Below are positions 8,734 through 17,356 of a stretch of 64,000 nucleotides of DNA, piece by piece; position 1 is the stretch's first letter; each line of letters opens with the position of its first letter. The position numbers were made by a program, and so were the translations under genes. The DNA is taken from assembly GCA_964471825.1 (NCBI GenBank), contig CAYYKD010000008.1, positions 58,024-122,023 of the forward strand. The letters run 5' to 3'. The DNA is from CAYYKD01 sp964471825 (lineage in GTDB: Bacteria > Spirochaetota > GWE2-31-10 > CAYYKD01). Below the pieces are notes generated by a model. The model searched no databases and was not told the DNA's origin. It was given only the letters and a program-made list of their open reading frames with translations.

Positions 8734-10374
8734 ATGAATTATTTTTTAAACATTGCTGTAGATGACATTAGAATAGGCAGTTTTTTAGGCGGTGTGCTTT
8801 TTATTACCGGATTATACTATATCTGTTTTTATTTACTGCAGAAGAAAGAGCGACACCTTTTGTACTTCGGGCTATTTTGTATAGCTATCTTATTTAGGCA
8901 ACTCACCCCACTGGCTAAGGATATCGTGGTGGGGAGGGCAGCTGATTTTAGTATAAATCTAATTGATAATATATCTTTTTTTGTAGCCCTACCATTGTTT
9001 ATTTCATTTATTACATCGTTATTTCAAAATAAGTATAGTAAAATATCAAAGATAATTTTCTATGTAATTTCAATATTTCTAATAATATTAAATATTATAG
9101 GAATTGCAAAATTGGCAGCTCTTTCAACTATCCTTTATCAAATAGTAGCATCATTAGCGATTATATTCATATTTACAATTCTTATAGAATCAGTAAGAAA
9201 GCACGAAGCAGGAGCTTTCTATACATTGTTAGGGTTTATAATATTCATATCTCTATTATTAATAGATGTAGTGATATCTGATTTTCAACCAAAAATCGGG
9301 TTCTTTACACAGACCGGTATAATTATATTTGTATTCTCAAATGCCTATATACTTGCATATAGATACTACAGATATATTGCTCTGTCAAGCATAGAGAAGA
9401 ACAATCTTGGAGAATTTTCAAAGGGACTTGAAGCTCGTAATGTTATTCTCACCGAGTCAAATAAACTGAAAAAGGATCTATATAAAAATGTTGCCTCAAT
9501 CATTAAATCCCCTATTGATGAGATTACAACGATTGTTAAAGAACTCCATTCATCGGGACGCCTAGACAAGATAACTGTCCATAGAAGTGTAAATAACCTA
9601 ATAAAAATAATTGATAACACAATTATTGAAGAAAATTTAAAAAAATTAATCATCCATGAGATGTCATCATTCGCCATGAACTATGATACCATTGATGATC
9701 TACGCCTCTATATTATAGACCGGTTAGAAAAACTATTTGAAGATAACAGTTTTATTATTGATGAGCTTGTAAAAATTGAAGGAGTGGTGGAAGAAAACAA
9801 TTTAACAAGAATTAGAAATCTGGTAAAAATTCAAACCGCTGCATCACGGATATCATCATTTATTAATAATATCCAGAACATTATAAATATTGACAATGAA
9901 ACAATGAAGATTTTCCCGGAACCAAATGTTATAAGAAGATTGATTGCCGGTGTCATGGTAGAGGCCAGAAAAATACTAAATGAATCAGGTAAAAATGAGT
10001 CCTTAGAGTTAAAGTGCAATATATCTGACAATGTTCCTGAAAAATGTCTATTTGATTATATTCAAACAGAAATGGTATTAAACAACTTTCTCTCAAATGC
10101 TATAAAACATACAGATAAAGGTGAGATAGAGATGCTGTGTTATATGGATGAAAATGAAGTTAAAATTGAAGTCAGGGATACAGGCAGTGGTATTCCCGAT
10201 GATTTAAAAGAAACCATATTTAGCGATTTTGGTCTAACAAGTGAAAATCATAATCAAGGATTACTTCTGTCTCTATCAAAGAGGATAATCAAAATGCAGG
10301 GGGGAAATATTGGGTTTAAGTCGACGGTGAATTTAGGCTCGATATTTTGGATAACCTTAAAACATGCCGAATAA
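8734..10374 (+). CDS. Membrane sensor histidine-kinase-like protein, degenerate
   Basis: 546 residues. The first ~215 form about seven hydrophobic segments, resembling a 7TM sensor. A long helical linker is followed by a HATPase domain with N-box NNFLSNAIKH, G1 box DTGSGIP and a G2-like GLLLSLS. Where the H-box of the dimerisation domain should be, the sequence reads ASIIKSPID. The position of the phospho-accepting histidine is Ser255, while the Pro of the motif is kept. The protein may therefore bind ATP without autophosphorylating at the usual site, or the true phospho-site lies elsewhere. No response regulator is adjacent. It converges on the ABC operon with a shared terminator. Confidence 0.8.
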   Translation: MNYFLNIAVDDIRIGSFLGGVLFITGLYYICFYLLQKKERHLLYFGLFCIAILFRQLTPLAKDIVVGRAADFSINLIDNISFFVALPLFISFITSLFQNKYSKISKIIFYVISIFLIILNIIGIAKLAALSTILYQIVASLAIIFIFTILIESVRKHEAGAFYTLLGFIIFISLLLIDVVISDFQPKIGFFTQTGIIIFVFSNAYILAYRYYRYIALSSIEKNNLGEFSKGLEARNVILTESNKLKKDLYKNVASIIKSPIDEITTIVKELHSSGRLDKITVHRSVNNLIKIIDNTIIEENLKKLIIHEMSSFAMNYDTIDDLRLYIIDRLEKLFEDNSFIIDELVKIEGVVEENNLTRIRNLVKIQTAASRISSFINNIQNIINIDNETMKIFPEPNVIRRLIAGVMVEARKILNESGKNESLELKCNISDNVPEKCLFDYIQTEMVLNNFLSNAIKHTDKGEIEMLCYMDENEVKIEVRDTGSGIPDDLKETIFSDFGLTSENHNQGLLLSLSKRIIKMQGGNIGFKSTVNLGSIFWITLKHAE

Positions 10375-10404
10375 ATATAGTAAATCTGATGTAGAATACT
10401 AGAA

Positions 10405-10450
10405 GCTCTTGCAAAAATTCAAAATTTATTATTGCAAGAGCCTCACTAAA
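10405..10450. terminator. Bidirectional terminator
   Basis: Perfect 10-bp inverted repeat GCTCTTGCAA (10405-10414) and TTGCAAGAGC (10432-10441), with A-rich sequence on the right and an AT-rich loop. It lies between the convergent kinase-like gene and the ABC transporter operon and could serve both strands. Confidence 0.65.
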
Positions 10451-10491
10451 AAAAATTAAGCGGCAAAAAAAAGTAATTTTTGTAAGAACAT

Positions 10492-11250
10492 TTATTGATT
10501 GTGAAATCCTGTACCTGGAATTCTAAAAATCTTATCAAGATGATCGAACCCCTTTGTAACTATATATATTAAGAAAAGATATACAATACAGAGAATGATA
10601 AAAGATGGTATATAGTAATATGTCATTGAGAAGAAGTTCTGAAATGCAAAGTAAAACTCTTCAACTTGTATTATACCTGCTACAGAGGTGTATTGCAATA
10701 GATAGACCATCTCGTTTGAAAGGGCAGGTATTGAAAACCTTAGGGCCTGCGGAATCATAATTGTTCTTATGGCACCCCACTTCGAGAGGCCGATTGAATA
10801 TGCGGCTTCCATCTGCGTTTTTGAAATTGCGAGGAAACCACCTCTTATGTAGTCAGCCTGATAACAGGTACTATTAATAATGAACCCTATTGTTGCGGCA
10901 TTTAAAGGTGTTATCTTAATCTGTTGAGGAATCGATGTAAACCCAATGACCTGAATAAAAAACCAATCTAAGTTTAATGATACTATTATCTCTCTGATTG
11001 GTAGTGATGGTATGCCATAATATATAAAAAATAGTTGGACTAGAAGCGGAGTCCCCTTAATAATTAATATGAACGAAGATATAAAAAGTTTAATCGGCCT
11101 ATATGAATAAATTGAAAGGATAACCATAGGAAGTGCAATTAAAAAACCAACAACTGCTGACATTATGGTTAATCTTATTGTTATTAATAGACCTCTAAAT
11201 ATTCCGGGAAGATATCCCACTATAGCAGTAAAAAATGTCGAATCTTCCAT
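10492..11250 (-). CDS. Polar amino acid ABC transporter permease
   Basis: 252 residues with about five membrane segments. It is one of two HisMQ-type permeases of a binding-protein-dependent importer in the inner membrane. The cytoplasmic EAA loop that docks on the ATPase is visible as MEAAYSIGLSKWGAIRTIMI, followed by PQALRFSIPALSNE, a hallmark of the polar amino-acid family. It is the last gene of the operon (binding protein, permease, ATPase, permease). The gap to the ATPase gene is 32 bases. The substrate is probably a polar or charged amino acid but is not determined by the sequence. Confidence 0.9.
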   Translation of the reverse strand: MEDSTFFTAIVGYLPGIFRGLLITIRLTIMSAVVGFLIALPMVILSIYSYRPIKLFISSFILIIKGTPLLVQLFFIYYGIPSLPIREIIVSLNLDWFFIQVIGFTSIPQQIKITPLNAATIGFIINSTCYQADYIRGGFLAISKTQMEAAYSIGLSKWGAIRTIMIPQALRFSIPALSNEMVYLLQYTSVAGIIQVEEFYFAFQNFFSMTYYYIPSFIILCIVYLFLIYIVTKGFDHLDKIFRIPGTGFHNQ

Positions 11251-11282
11251 TAAATTAATCCTATCGTAAATTAATAATAAAC

Positions 11283-12029
11283 CTAGCAGTATACATGGAG
11301 TATTTTACACAAAAAATCGCGTGTTCTCTGATGTTTAGCATTTGAGAATATCTCAGAAGGTGTGCCTGTTTCAACGATTTGTCCTTCATCCATAAAAATA
11401 ATTTCATTGGCAACGGATTTCGCAAAACCCATCTCATGGGTAACACAGATCATCGTCATTCCCTCAAGAGCAAGTTTCTGCATAACAGATAGTACGCCAC
11501 CAATTAATTCAGGGTCTAATGCAGATGTAGGTTCATCAAATAAAATAAGAAGCGGATCCATTGCCAGAGCTCTTGCAATTCCAACCCTCTGCTTTTGGCC
11601 TCCTGATAACATTGAGGGATACTTGTCCATATGTTTATCAAGACCAACGCGTACAAGTTCAAACTTTGCCTTGTCAATTGCATCTTTTTTGGGAATTTTT
11701 TTTACTTTAATTAATCCAAGTGCAACATTATCAAGTGCAGTAAGATGATCAAAAAGTGCAAATGTCTGAAATACCATTCCAATCTTTTGTCTATATTGTT
11801 CAATGTGCCGTTTAACCGCTGTTAATTCAATATTCTCTAAATAGACCTTGCCCTCATCCGGGTGATTTAGCATATTTATACATCTAAGTAGAGTTGATTT
11901 TCCGGATCCGGAAGGCCCGATAATTACTTTAGTTTCTCCCTTTTTTACAGAAAAAGTAACATTGTCAAGTACCTTGTGTTTACCAAAAGATTTACTTACA
12001 TTTTCCATTTTCAAGATAGTTTGATCCAT
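11283..12029 (-). CDS. Polar amino acid ABC transporter ATPase
   Basis: 248 residues, close to the usual size of GlnQ/HisP-type ATPases. The Walker A motif is GPSGSGKST near residue 38. The Q-loop is GMVFQTFALFDHLT, the signature is LSGGQKQR, Walker B is LILFDEPTSALDP and the H-loop is CVTHEMGFA. It powers import together with the two flanking permeases. It starts one base after the upstream permease stop, so the operon is tightly coupled. Confidence 0.95.
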   Translation of the reverse strand: MDQTILKMENVSKSFGKHKVLDNVTFSVKKGETKVIIGPSGSGKSTLLRCINMLNHPDEGKVYLENIELTAVKRHIEQYRQKIGMVFQTFALFDHLTALDNVALGLIKVKKIPKKDAIDKAKFELVRVGLDKHMDKYPSMLSGGQKQRVGIARALAMDPLLILFDEPTSALDPELIGGVLSVMQKLALEGMTMICVTHEMGFAKSVANEIIFMDEGQIVETGTPSEIFSNAKHQRTRDFLCKILHVYC

Positions 12030-12030
12030 T

Positions 12031-12765
12031 CTATTTTACCGCCCTGATTCTCTTTGGAGAGTTAATATGGGTGTTATGATTAACGCCACTATCATCGTTG
12101 TTGTCAAAAAAACTTTCCGACCTCATCCGTTTGTTTACAATTTTAAATATATATTCAACTATGAGATACATAATAAAATAGATAACTGCACATATAAAAT
12201 ATAATTCAAATGGTCTGAAATTTGAACTAATTAAGTTCTCAGCTCTCTTTAGAAGTTCTGCTACTGCTACAACATATGCTAATGGTGAATCCTTCAATAC
12301 TATTGTAAACTCATTAGAAAGTCCGGGTAGTGATAGTCTTAGTGATTGAGGAAGTGTAATGTGTAAAAATGATTTAAAACGAGTTAGCCCAAGAGACAAT
12401 CCTGCCTCTGTCTGCACCCTACTGATCGAGTTTAATGCACCTCTGATAATTTGAGTTTGATAAGCACTAGATCTAAGGCCAAGACCAACGACTATTACGG
12501 CAAATGAACCCAGATTTATCCCAATAAATGGTAAGATCAACCAAAGAAGTAAAAGCAATACCAATATAGGCAAACCCCTAAAAAACCACTCGTAAACAAC
12601 CAAAAATCTTAATAAAAATCCACTTGTATGAAGTCTGAGATATGCAATTCCAACTGCTAATAAAAACCCCCCAAGAACTGCACAAAGTGTTATCATAATA
12701 CTTACTAAAGCACCTTGCAGCAGTACCGGGAGCGATGTTATTAGAAGTTGAAAAAATGAACTCAT
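12031..12765 (-). CDS. Polar amino acid ABC transporter permease
   Basis: 244 residues with an N-terminal group of membrane segments, an EAA loop (TEAGLSLGLTRFKSFLHITL) followed by PQSLRLSLPGLSNE, and a last segment near residue 200. A hydrophilic tail of about 30 residues (SFFDNNDDSGVNHN) follows, longer than usual for the family. It is partner to the permease at 10492 and probably forms a heterodimer with it. The ATG abuts the stop codon of the binding-protein gene. Confidence 0.9.
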   Translation of the reverse strand: MSSFFQLLITSLPVLLQGALVSIMITLCAVLGGFLLAVGIAYLRLHTSGFLLRFLVVYEWFFRGLPILVLLLLLWLILPFIGINLGSFAVIVVGLGLRSSAYQTQIIRGALNSISRVQTEAGLSLGLTRFKSFLHITLPQSLRLSLPGLSNEFTIVLKDSPLAYVVAVAELLKRAENLISSNFRPFELYFICAVIYFIMYLIVEYIFKIVNKRMRSESFFDNNDDSGVNHNTHINSPKRIRAVK

Positions 12766-13506
12766 CTAGAACAGGTGTTTCTCCATAATTTTTTGCCAAT
12801 CCTCTGAATCTAAAATAGCATCTATTGAATCTGATATTTTATCTTTGAGTTTTGATCTCTTAGGGAGTGCAACAGCGTAGTTTTCGCCTGTGTCAATAAG
12901 GAAAATTCTCTTTACCGGCTTAATCTTAGAATATGCCTCTGCTACTGAGTCATCTAGGATTGCAATATCAATATTTCCATTTATCAAATCAAGAATCATC
13001 TGTACATTTGTAGAATACTTTCTTACCTTTGATTCTTCAATTAGGTTATTTTTAAGAAAATTATTGTCAAGATAGATCTGTCCTGTAGTGCCGCTTTGAC
13101 ACCCTATAGTATAGTTTCTAATGTCCTCTTCTTTACCTATCCTGATTCCTGAGTCGTTTCTTACAACTACTGATTGGCTGGCAACATAATATCTTCTTGT
13201 AAAATCAATATTTCTATTTCTATCCTTTGTAACAGAAATTCCGGCTATAGCAATGTCGATTTTTTTTGCCATAAGAGCAGGTATGATAGAATTAAAATCC
13301 ATATCAATAAATTTCACTTCCATACCAAGGTTTTTCCCGATGAGATTTGCAAAATCAATATCAAGACCCTTTAACTGACCATCCTTATCAATGTATTCAA
13401 AAGGGGGATTATCGGATGAAGTACCAACTCTTAAAACGGTAGTCTTGTTTGAGCAACCTGTGATTGTGAATGCAACTAAAAACATAAAAATGAATTTCTT
13501 AAACAT
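12766..13506 (-). CDS. Amino acid-binding lipoprotein of ABC importer
   Basis: Family 3 solute-binding protein, 246 residues. The start is taken as ATG at 13506 because GGAGGC lies six bases before it; an upstream in-frame ATG at 13533 would place the ribosome-binding site inside the gene. The lipobox is TITGC with Cys18, so it should be anchored to a membrane as a lipoprotein. Typical motifs are VGTSSDNPPFEYIDKDGQLK near the N-terminus, GLDIDFANLIGKNLGMEV, and DIAIAGISVTKDRNRNIDFT. It captures the substrate for the two permeases encoded downstream. Confidence 0.93.
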   Translation of the reverse strand: MFKKFIFMFLVAFTITGCSNKTTVLRVGTSSDNPPFEYIDKDGQLKGLDIDFANLIGKNLGMEVKFIDMDFNSIIPALMAKKIDIAIAGISVTKDRNRNIDFTRRYYVASQSVVVRNDSGIRIGKEEDIRNYTIGCQSGTTGQIYLDNNFLKNNLIEESKVRKYSTNVQMILDLINGNIDIAILDDSVAEAYSKIKPVKRIFLIDTGENYAVALPKRSKLKDKISDSIDAILDSEDWQKIMEKHLF

Positions 13507-13538
13507 TAAAGCCTCCATATTTTTTTTAATCATTATCT

Positions 13539-13567
13539 TTTATAAACCAAAAATTAAATATAGTCAA
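13539..13567 (-). promoter_or_regulatory. Sigma-70 promoter of the amino acid importer operon
   Basis: On the minus strand TTGACT (13567-13562), 17-base spacer, TATAAA (13544-13539). The start codon at 13506 lies about 30 bases downstream. The promoter also supports the choice of the downstream ATG. Confidence 0.7.
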
Positions 13568-13868
13568 GAAACTTTAATCGAGTTTATTATCTAAGAAAAA
13601 GTATCTTCAAAATCTATACAGGCTACTGCGAAATCTTTGATTTTACAAAAGCCTCTCAATATTAAATTTAATACATTATAATTACAAAGTTATGCAAAAA
13701 TCAACATAGTCTGTCAACAGACATGCGATGGGTTGTATATACCCGGCTTGAAGTGACAAGATTAGTAAGTTTTTTGTTTTTATCGGGTATTTTGTTAAAT
13801 TTTAATTGACAGGGATTATAATTTTTCCTATCGTATATTATCAGATTATTGATTTTAAGGAGTGATGA
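13568..13868. promoter_or_regulatory. Intergenic control region before the cytolysin-like gene
   Basis: About 300 bases without a gene between divergent units. A 14-base interrupted palindrome GTCTGT-CA-ACAGAC lies at 13709-13722 and could be an operator. A TTGACA at 13806-13811 has TATCGT 17 bases on, a weak -10, and a better TATATT only at 22 bases. AGGAGTG at 13858-13864 is the ribosome-binding site for the gene at 13869. Confidence 0.45.
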
Positions 13869-16010
13869 ATGAATCGAAAAATATTTGCTGTCCTAGCAGC
13901 AATCGCAAGTCTTCTAGTTCTAGGGTGTCATATTCCGACGGCAAATTCGCCTACAAATGGTATCGGGCCTTCGGACTTAGCAACTATCATGCTTTCTGCC
14001 GGGACTTTGGTTCCACCTTTTGCCTCAGGAACCACAGCATACAAAGTGCAAGTCTCAAATAGTGTAACAAGTATAAAGCTAACCGGGGTTCAGGCCCATG
14101 GAACTGCCAAGGTTTCAGCACCTGAAACTTTGGAGCTTGAAGTAGAAATACCTAAAACAGCAACGATTATTGTTACCTCCAGTACAGGTGAAAATAAGGC
14201 ATATACCATTACCGTTACGCGTGACAAAGCCGATAGTTCTAATTCAAACCTTAGGGGTATAGTTCTGTCTACCGGTAGTTTAAGCATTCCCTTTTCTTCA
14301 CTAACTACTGATTACACTGCCGGTATTGCCTATGGAGAAGCCTCTGTAGTGATTACTGGAGAAGTTGCCGATTTGGAAGCCACAGTTTCTGAGCCTGTAA
14401 CCTTAAGTAACTTTACAGTAGGAACACCCCAGACAGCTACATTGGTTGTAACTGCCAAGGACACCTCCACCAAGACTTATACGGTCGAAGTCACCATGAA
14501 AGAGAATGTAAAAATTGAACTCATCGCTGCTTCACTGACTTCACCGGAAAAACTTGAGAGTGGGAAGGCTGCAACTAATGCCATCTCTGAGATACCTGCA
14601 GATGATGAAAAACCGGTTACTGTTGTGGAGCAAGACCCTGACGATCCCAAAGTTCGATACAGGGTTACTACCCAGAAAAAAACCGCCTCTGCTACCTATG
14701 ATCAGAATAACATTCTGAAACCTGATACAGATGTGATCTATCCGGGTTCTGTGCTGCTGGGACAATCCATTGACGACGGTAGCTACTTGGAAGTGACCTC
14801 TGGTGTAAAACGCCATGTCAATATATCTTACAGTCTTGCAGGTATTACTGATGGTATTGTGGGAAAATCTATCATACCATCTTTATTTGAAACCCGGGCA
14901 TTACACAACGAGATTATGGCCCAGGAGATTCCCGGACAGGCGTCAAATCAGTTTCAATTTGAAGCAACAGAAGTGAATACGGAAGAAGCACTTGATTTGA
15001 AAATCAGTGCCGGAGTTTCTTACTCTGGTCTGGTATCAGCCAGCGTGAAAGCAGGTTTTAATTATAGCAAGTCTAACAGCACCAATAAATTTTTGGTCAG
15101 ATTTTCTCAAACCTTCTACACTGTGGATTTGGACCAAGCAGGTGATAAATTCCTTTATGAAAGCTTTGATCTAAGTGCTTTCAAGGGTTACCGTCCGGTA
15201 TATGTATCCTCTGTAGCTTACGGCCGGGTGGGATTCCTATCTGTAGAAACCACCTTGGATAAAAAGACCTTTGAAACAACACTGGCATTAGCTATTTCTT
15301 ATGGTTCTGTAGAAGGAGAGACCGATGTTTCCCTGGCAAAAACTAAGTTAACTGAAACATCCACCATAAAAATCAACCTAATCGGCGGGACATCGACCCC
15401 GACCTCTATGGAAGAATTCTTTAATGAGATCCGTGATGGAGTTTTTTCTGATAATAACCGTGGTGTAATCATCGCCTATAAACTAAGGTTCGTGGACGAC
15501 AACTCTATTGCAAACACTAAGTTCACAGGTGACTATACTGCTCGCCAAGTGGTAGCTTATACCGGTGTCTACACAGTAACCCTAACTCCATTTGCTATTG
15601 ACGCCAATGTTGCTGATGCCGGTGGTAACATGGAATTATATGGTAAACTTTGGAGCAAACAAGGAATTAATGGTCCTGAAAGCATTCTCTGGGAGAGAAG
15701 TTCCGATAATTATCTAGATGCTCCTAAGTCTGGTTATTCGGCTATATCCGGAAACTCTGTTACCTATAAAGACCTGATTTCTGAAGATGATACCTTTGTA
15801 GTGATGATGAGGGATTTTGGAGAAGCCGATACCGGGGCTGATGACATGATGAATTATGGAGAGACCACAATTTCTATAAAACAACTAAGAGATGGCATTG
15901 CTGGAAATCCGCAGTATTATTTCCGTGTGAGAGGTGTCTTCACAGACTATCCAAGTGAGTATGTAGATTTTTGCATCGCACCTACAGTCGTATTTGATTT
16001 TAACGAATAG
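13869..16010 (+). CDS. Cholesterol-dependent-cytolysin-like lipoprotein with two cadherin-like domains
   Basis: 713 residues. The lipoprotein signal ends in LVLGC (Cys20). Two cadherin-like beta-sandwich domains follow, about residues 35-115 and 122-212. Residues ~220-565 match the thiol-activated cytolysin core (domains 1-3). Landmarks are DVIYPGSVLLGQS (YPG at 291-293), SLAGI, FSQTFYTVDLD and PVYVSSVAYGR from residue 443. INLIGG and AYKLRFVDDNSIA follow. Members form giant ring pores in membranes. The last ~140 residues are not a recognisable domain 4, and the Trp-rich cholesterol-binding undecapeptide is absent, so target or function may differ. Two sampled lines are about 47-48% G+C against 35% in pgk, suggesting transfer. 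The gene is monocistronic. Confidence 0.85.
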   Translation: MNRKIFAVLAAIASLLVLGCHIPTANSPTNGIGPSDLATIMLSAGTLVPPFASGTTAYKVQVSNSVTSIKLTGVQAHGTAKVSAPETLELEVEIPKTATIIVTSSTGENKAYTITVTRDKADSSNSNLRGIVLSTGSLSIPFSSLTTDYTAGIAYGEASVVITGEVADLEATVSEPVTLSNFTVGTPQTATLVVTAKDTSTKTYTVEVTMKENVKIELIAASLTSPEKLESGKAATNAISEIPADDEKPVTVVEQDPDDPKVRYRVTTQKKTASATYDQNNILKPDTDVIYPGSVLLGQSIDDGSYLEVTSGVKRHVNISYSLAGITDGIVGKSIIPSLFETRALHNEIMAQEIPGQASNQFQFEATEVNTEEALDLKISAGVSYSGLVSASVKAGFNYSKSNSTNKFLVRFSQTFYTVDLDQAGDKFLYESFDLSAFKGYRPVYVSSVAYGRVGFLSVETTLDKKTFETTLALAISYGSVEGETDVSLAKTKLTETSTIKINLIGGTSTPTSMEEFFNEIRDGVFSDNNRGVIIAYKLRFVDDNSIANTKFTGDYTARQVVAYTGVYTVTLTPFAIDANVADAGGNMELYGKLWSKQGINGPESILWERSSDNYLDAPKSGYSAISGNSVTYKDLISEDDTFVVMMRDFGEADTGADDMMNYGETTISIKQLRDGIAGNPQYYFRVRGVFTDYPSEYVDFCIAPTVVFDFNE

Positions 16011-16050
16011 GTTTGATATATTATATTATATTATAAAAAAGCACTCCATC

Positions 16051-16078
16051 AAAAGCACTCCATCCGGGGTGCTTTTAT
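16051..16078 (+). terminator. Terminator of the cytolysin-like gene
   Basis: AAAAGCACTCC-ATCC-GGGGTGCTTTT makes an 11-bp stem (one G:U pair) with a 4-base loop and a terminal T run. The left arm AAAAGCACTCCATC also occurs immediately upstream at 16037-16050, giving a tandem 14-base duplication. Confidence 0.8.
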
Positions 16079-16178
16079 TGATGGGGGTAAATAAAAAAAT
16101 ACGAATTTATTATCCTTATGCTGTCTATAACAAATTTAATCTAATAAAATTTGACGGCCAGTTTTTAATAAAATATCA

Positions 16179-16207
16179 TTGACAATATTGTTCTTAAGTA
16201 TTACTAT
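16179..16207 (+). promoter_or_regulatory. Sigma-70 promoter of gap
   Basis: TTGACA at 16179-16184, 17-base spacer, TACTAT at 16202-16207. The start codon of gap is 37 bases downstream. Confidence 0.7.
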
Positions 16208-16243
16208 AACGCATCAAAATCTATGACTTACAGGAGAGTTGCT

Positions 16244-17305
16244 ATGGCAGTTAAGATAGCTATTAACGGATTCGGAAGAATCGGAAGACTCGTTTTTAAT
16301 GCTCTGGTTGAGCAGAATTTATTAGGATCAAAATTTGATGTAGTAGCAGTTGTTGATATGACAACTGATGCTGACTACTTTGCATATCAGTTAAAATATG
16401 ACTCTGTTCATGGTAGATTCAAGGGTGAAGTTAAAACAGAAAAGTCAAATCCATCTCTTGAGGAAGCTGATATCCTTGTTGTAAACGGTAACAAAATTAA
16501 ATGTGTTATGGCAGAAAGAGAATTGAAAAATCTACCATGGAAACAACTTGGTGTTGAATATGTTATTGAGTCAACCGGTCTATTTACTGAGGCTGAGAAG
16601 GCTAAGGGACATATAGATGCAGGTGCAAAAAAAGTAATCATTTCTGCTCCGGGCAAGGGTGATCTCAAGACTATTGTAATGGGAGTGAATGAAGCGGAAT
16701 ATGATCCTGCAAAACACAACATAGTATCCAATGCATCATGTACTACAAACTGTCTTGCTCCGGTTGTCTATACTCTGTTAAAAGAGGGGATCGGAATTGA
16801 GACTGGTTTAATGACTACAATACATGCCTATACAGCAACTCAAAAAACTGTAGACGGACCTTCTAAAAAGGACTGGAGAGGCGGAAGAGCTGCTGCTGTA
16901 AATATTATTCCATCAACAACCGGTGCAGCAAAGGCTGTTGGTGAAGTGTTACCAATAACTAAGGGTAAGTTGACAGGGATGTCATTTAGAGTTCCAACTG
17001 CTGATGTTTCAGTTGTTGATTTAACTTTTAGGTCAGAAAAAGACACATCTATAGAAGAGATAGATAAGGCACTTAAAAAATCATCAAGTACATACCTAAA
17101 AAATATTCTTGGTGTTGCAACTGAAGAGTTAGTTTCATCTGATTTTATTCATGATAATCGATCTTCAATTTATGATTCACTTGCTACATTGCAAAACAAT
17201 CTTCCGGGTGAAAAGAGGTTTTTTAAAGTAGTTAGCTGGTATGATAATGAGTGGGGATATTCAAATAGAGTTGTTGATTTATTAAAATATATGTCATCTA
17301 AGTAG
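16244..17305 (+). CDS. gap: Glyceraldehyde-3-phosphate dehydrogenase
   Basis: Glycolytic enzyme that oxidises glyceraldehyde-3-phosphate to 1,3-bisphosphoglycerate with NAD and phosphate. 353 residues from ATG at 16244, chosen because AGGAGAG precedes it and the protein then begins directly with AVKIAINGFGRIGR. The nucleotide-binding loop is followed by VVDMT, with Asp in the NAD-selecting position. The catalytic motif SNASCTTNC has Cys166, and the catalytic His lies in IHAYTATQ. It is the first gene of gap-pgk-serC, and a hairpin separates it from pgk. Confidence 0.97.
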   Translation: MAVKIAINGFGRIGRLVFNALVEQNLLGSKFDVVAVVDMTTDADYFAYQLKYDSVHGRFKGEVKTEKSNPSLEEADILVVNGNKIKCVMAERELKNLPWKQLGVEYVIESTGLFTEAEKAKGHIDAGAKKVIISAPGKGDLKTIVMGVNEAEYDPAKHNIVSNASCTTNCLAPVVYTLLKEGIGIETGLMTTIHAYTATQKTVDGPSKKDWRGGRAAAVNIIPSTTGAAKAVGEVLPITKGKLTGMSFRVPTADVSVVDLTFRSEKDTSIEEIDKALKKSSSTYLKNILGVATEELVSSDFIHDNRSSIYDSLATLQNNLPGEKRFFKVVSWYDNEWGYSNRVVDLLKYMSSK

Positions 17306-17310
17306 ATATA

Positions 17311-17345
17311 TGCCGTTTCAATAGAAACGGCATTATTAATTTATA
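17311..17345 (+). terminator. Hairpin between gap and pgk
   Basis: Perfect 9-bp stem TGCCGTTTC/GAAACGGCA with a 4-base AATA loop (17311-17332), followed by TTATTAATTTAT. It may partly terminate, or may act as a processing or stability element that sets the gap to pgk ratio. The tract after it is not a clean T run. Confidence 0.6.
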
Positions 17346-17356
17346 GGGAGTTATTT

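Noticed and set aside
11362..11748. 128-residue plus-strand open frame inside the ABC ATPase gene
   Set aside because: Shadow of the ATPase coding sequence, which has all ABC motifs on the other strand.
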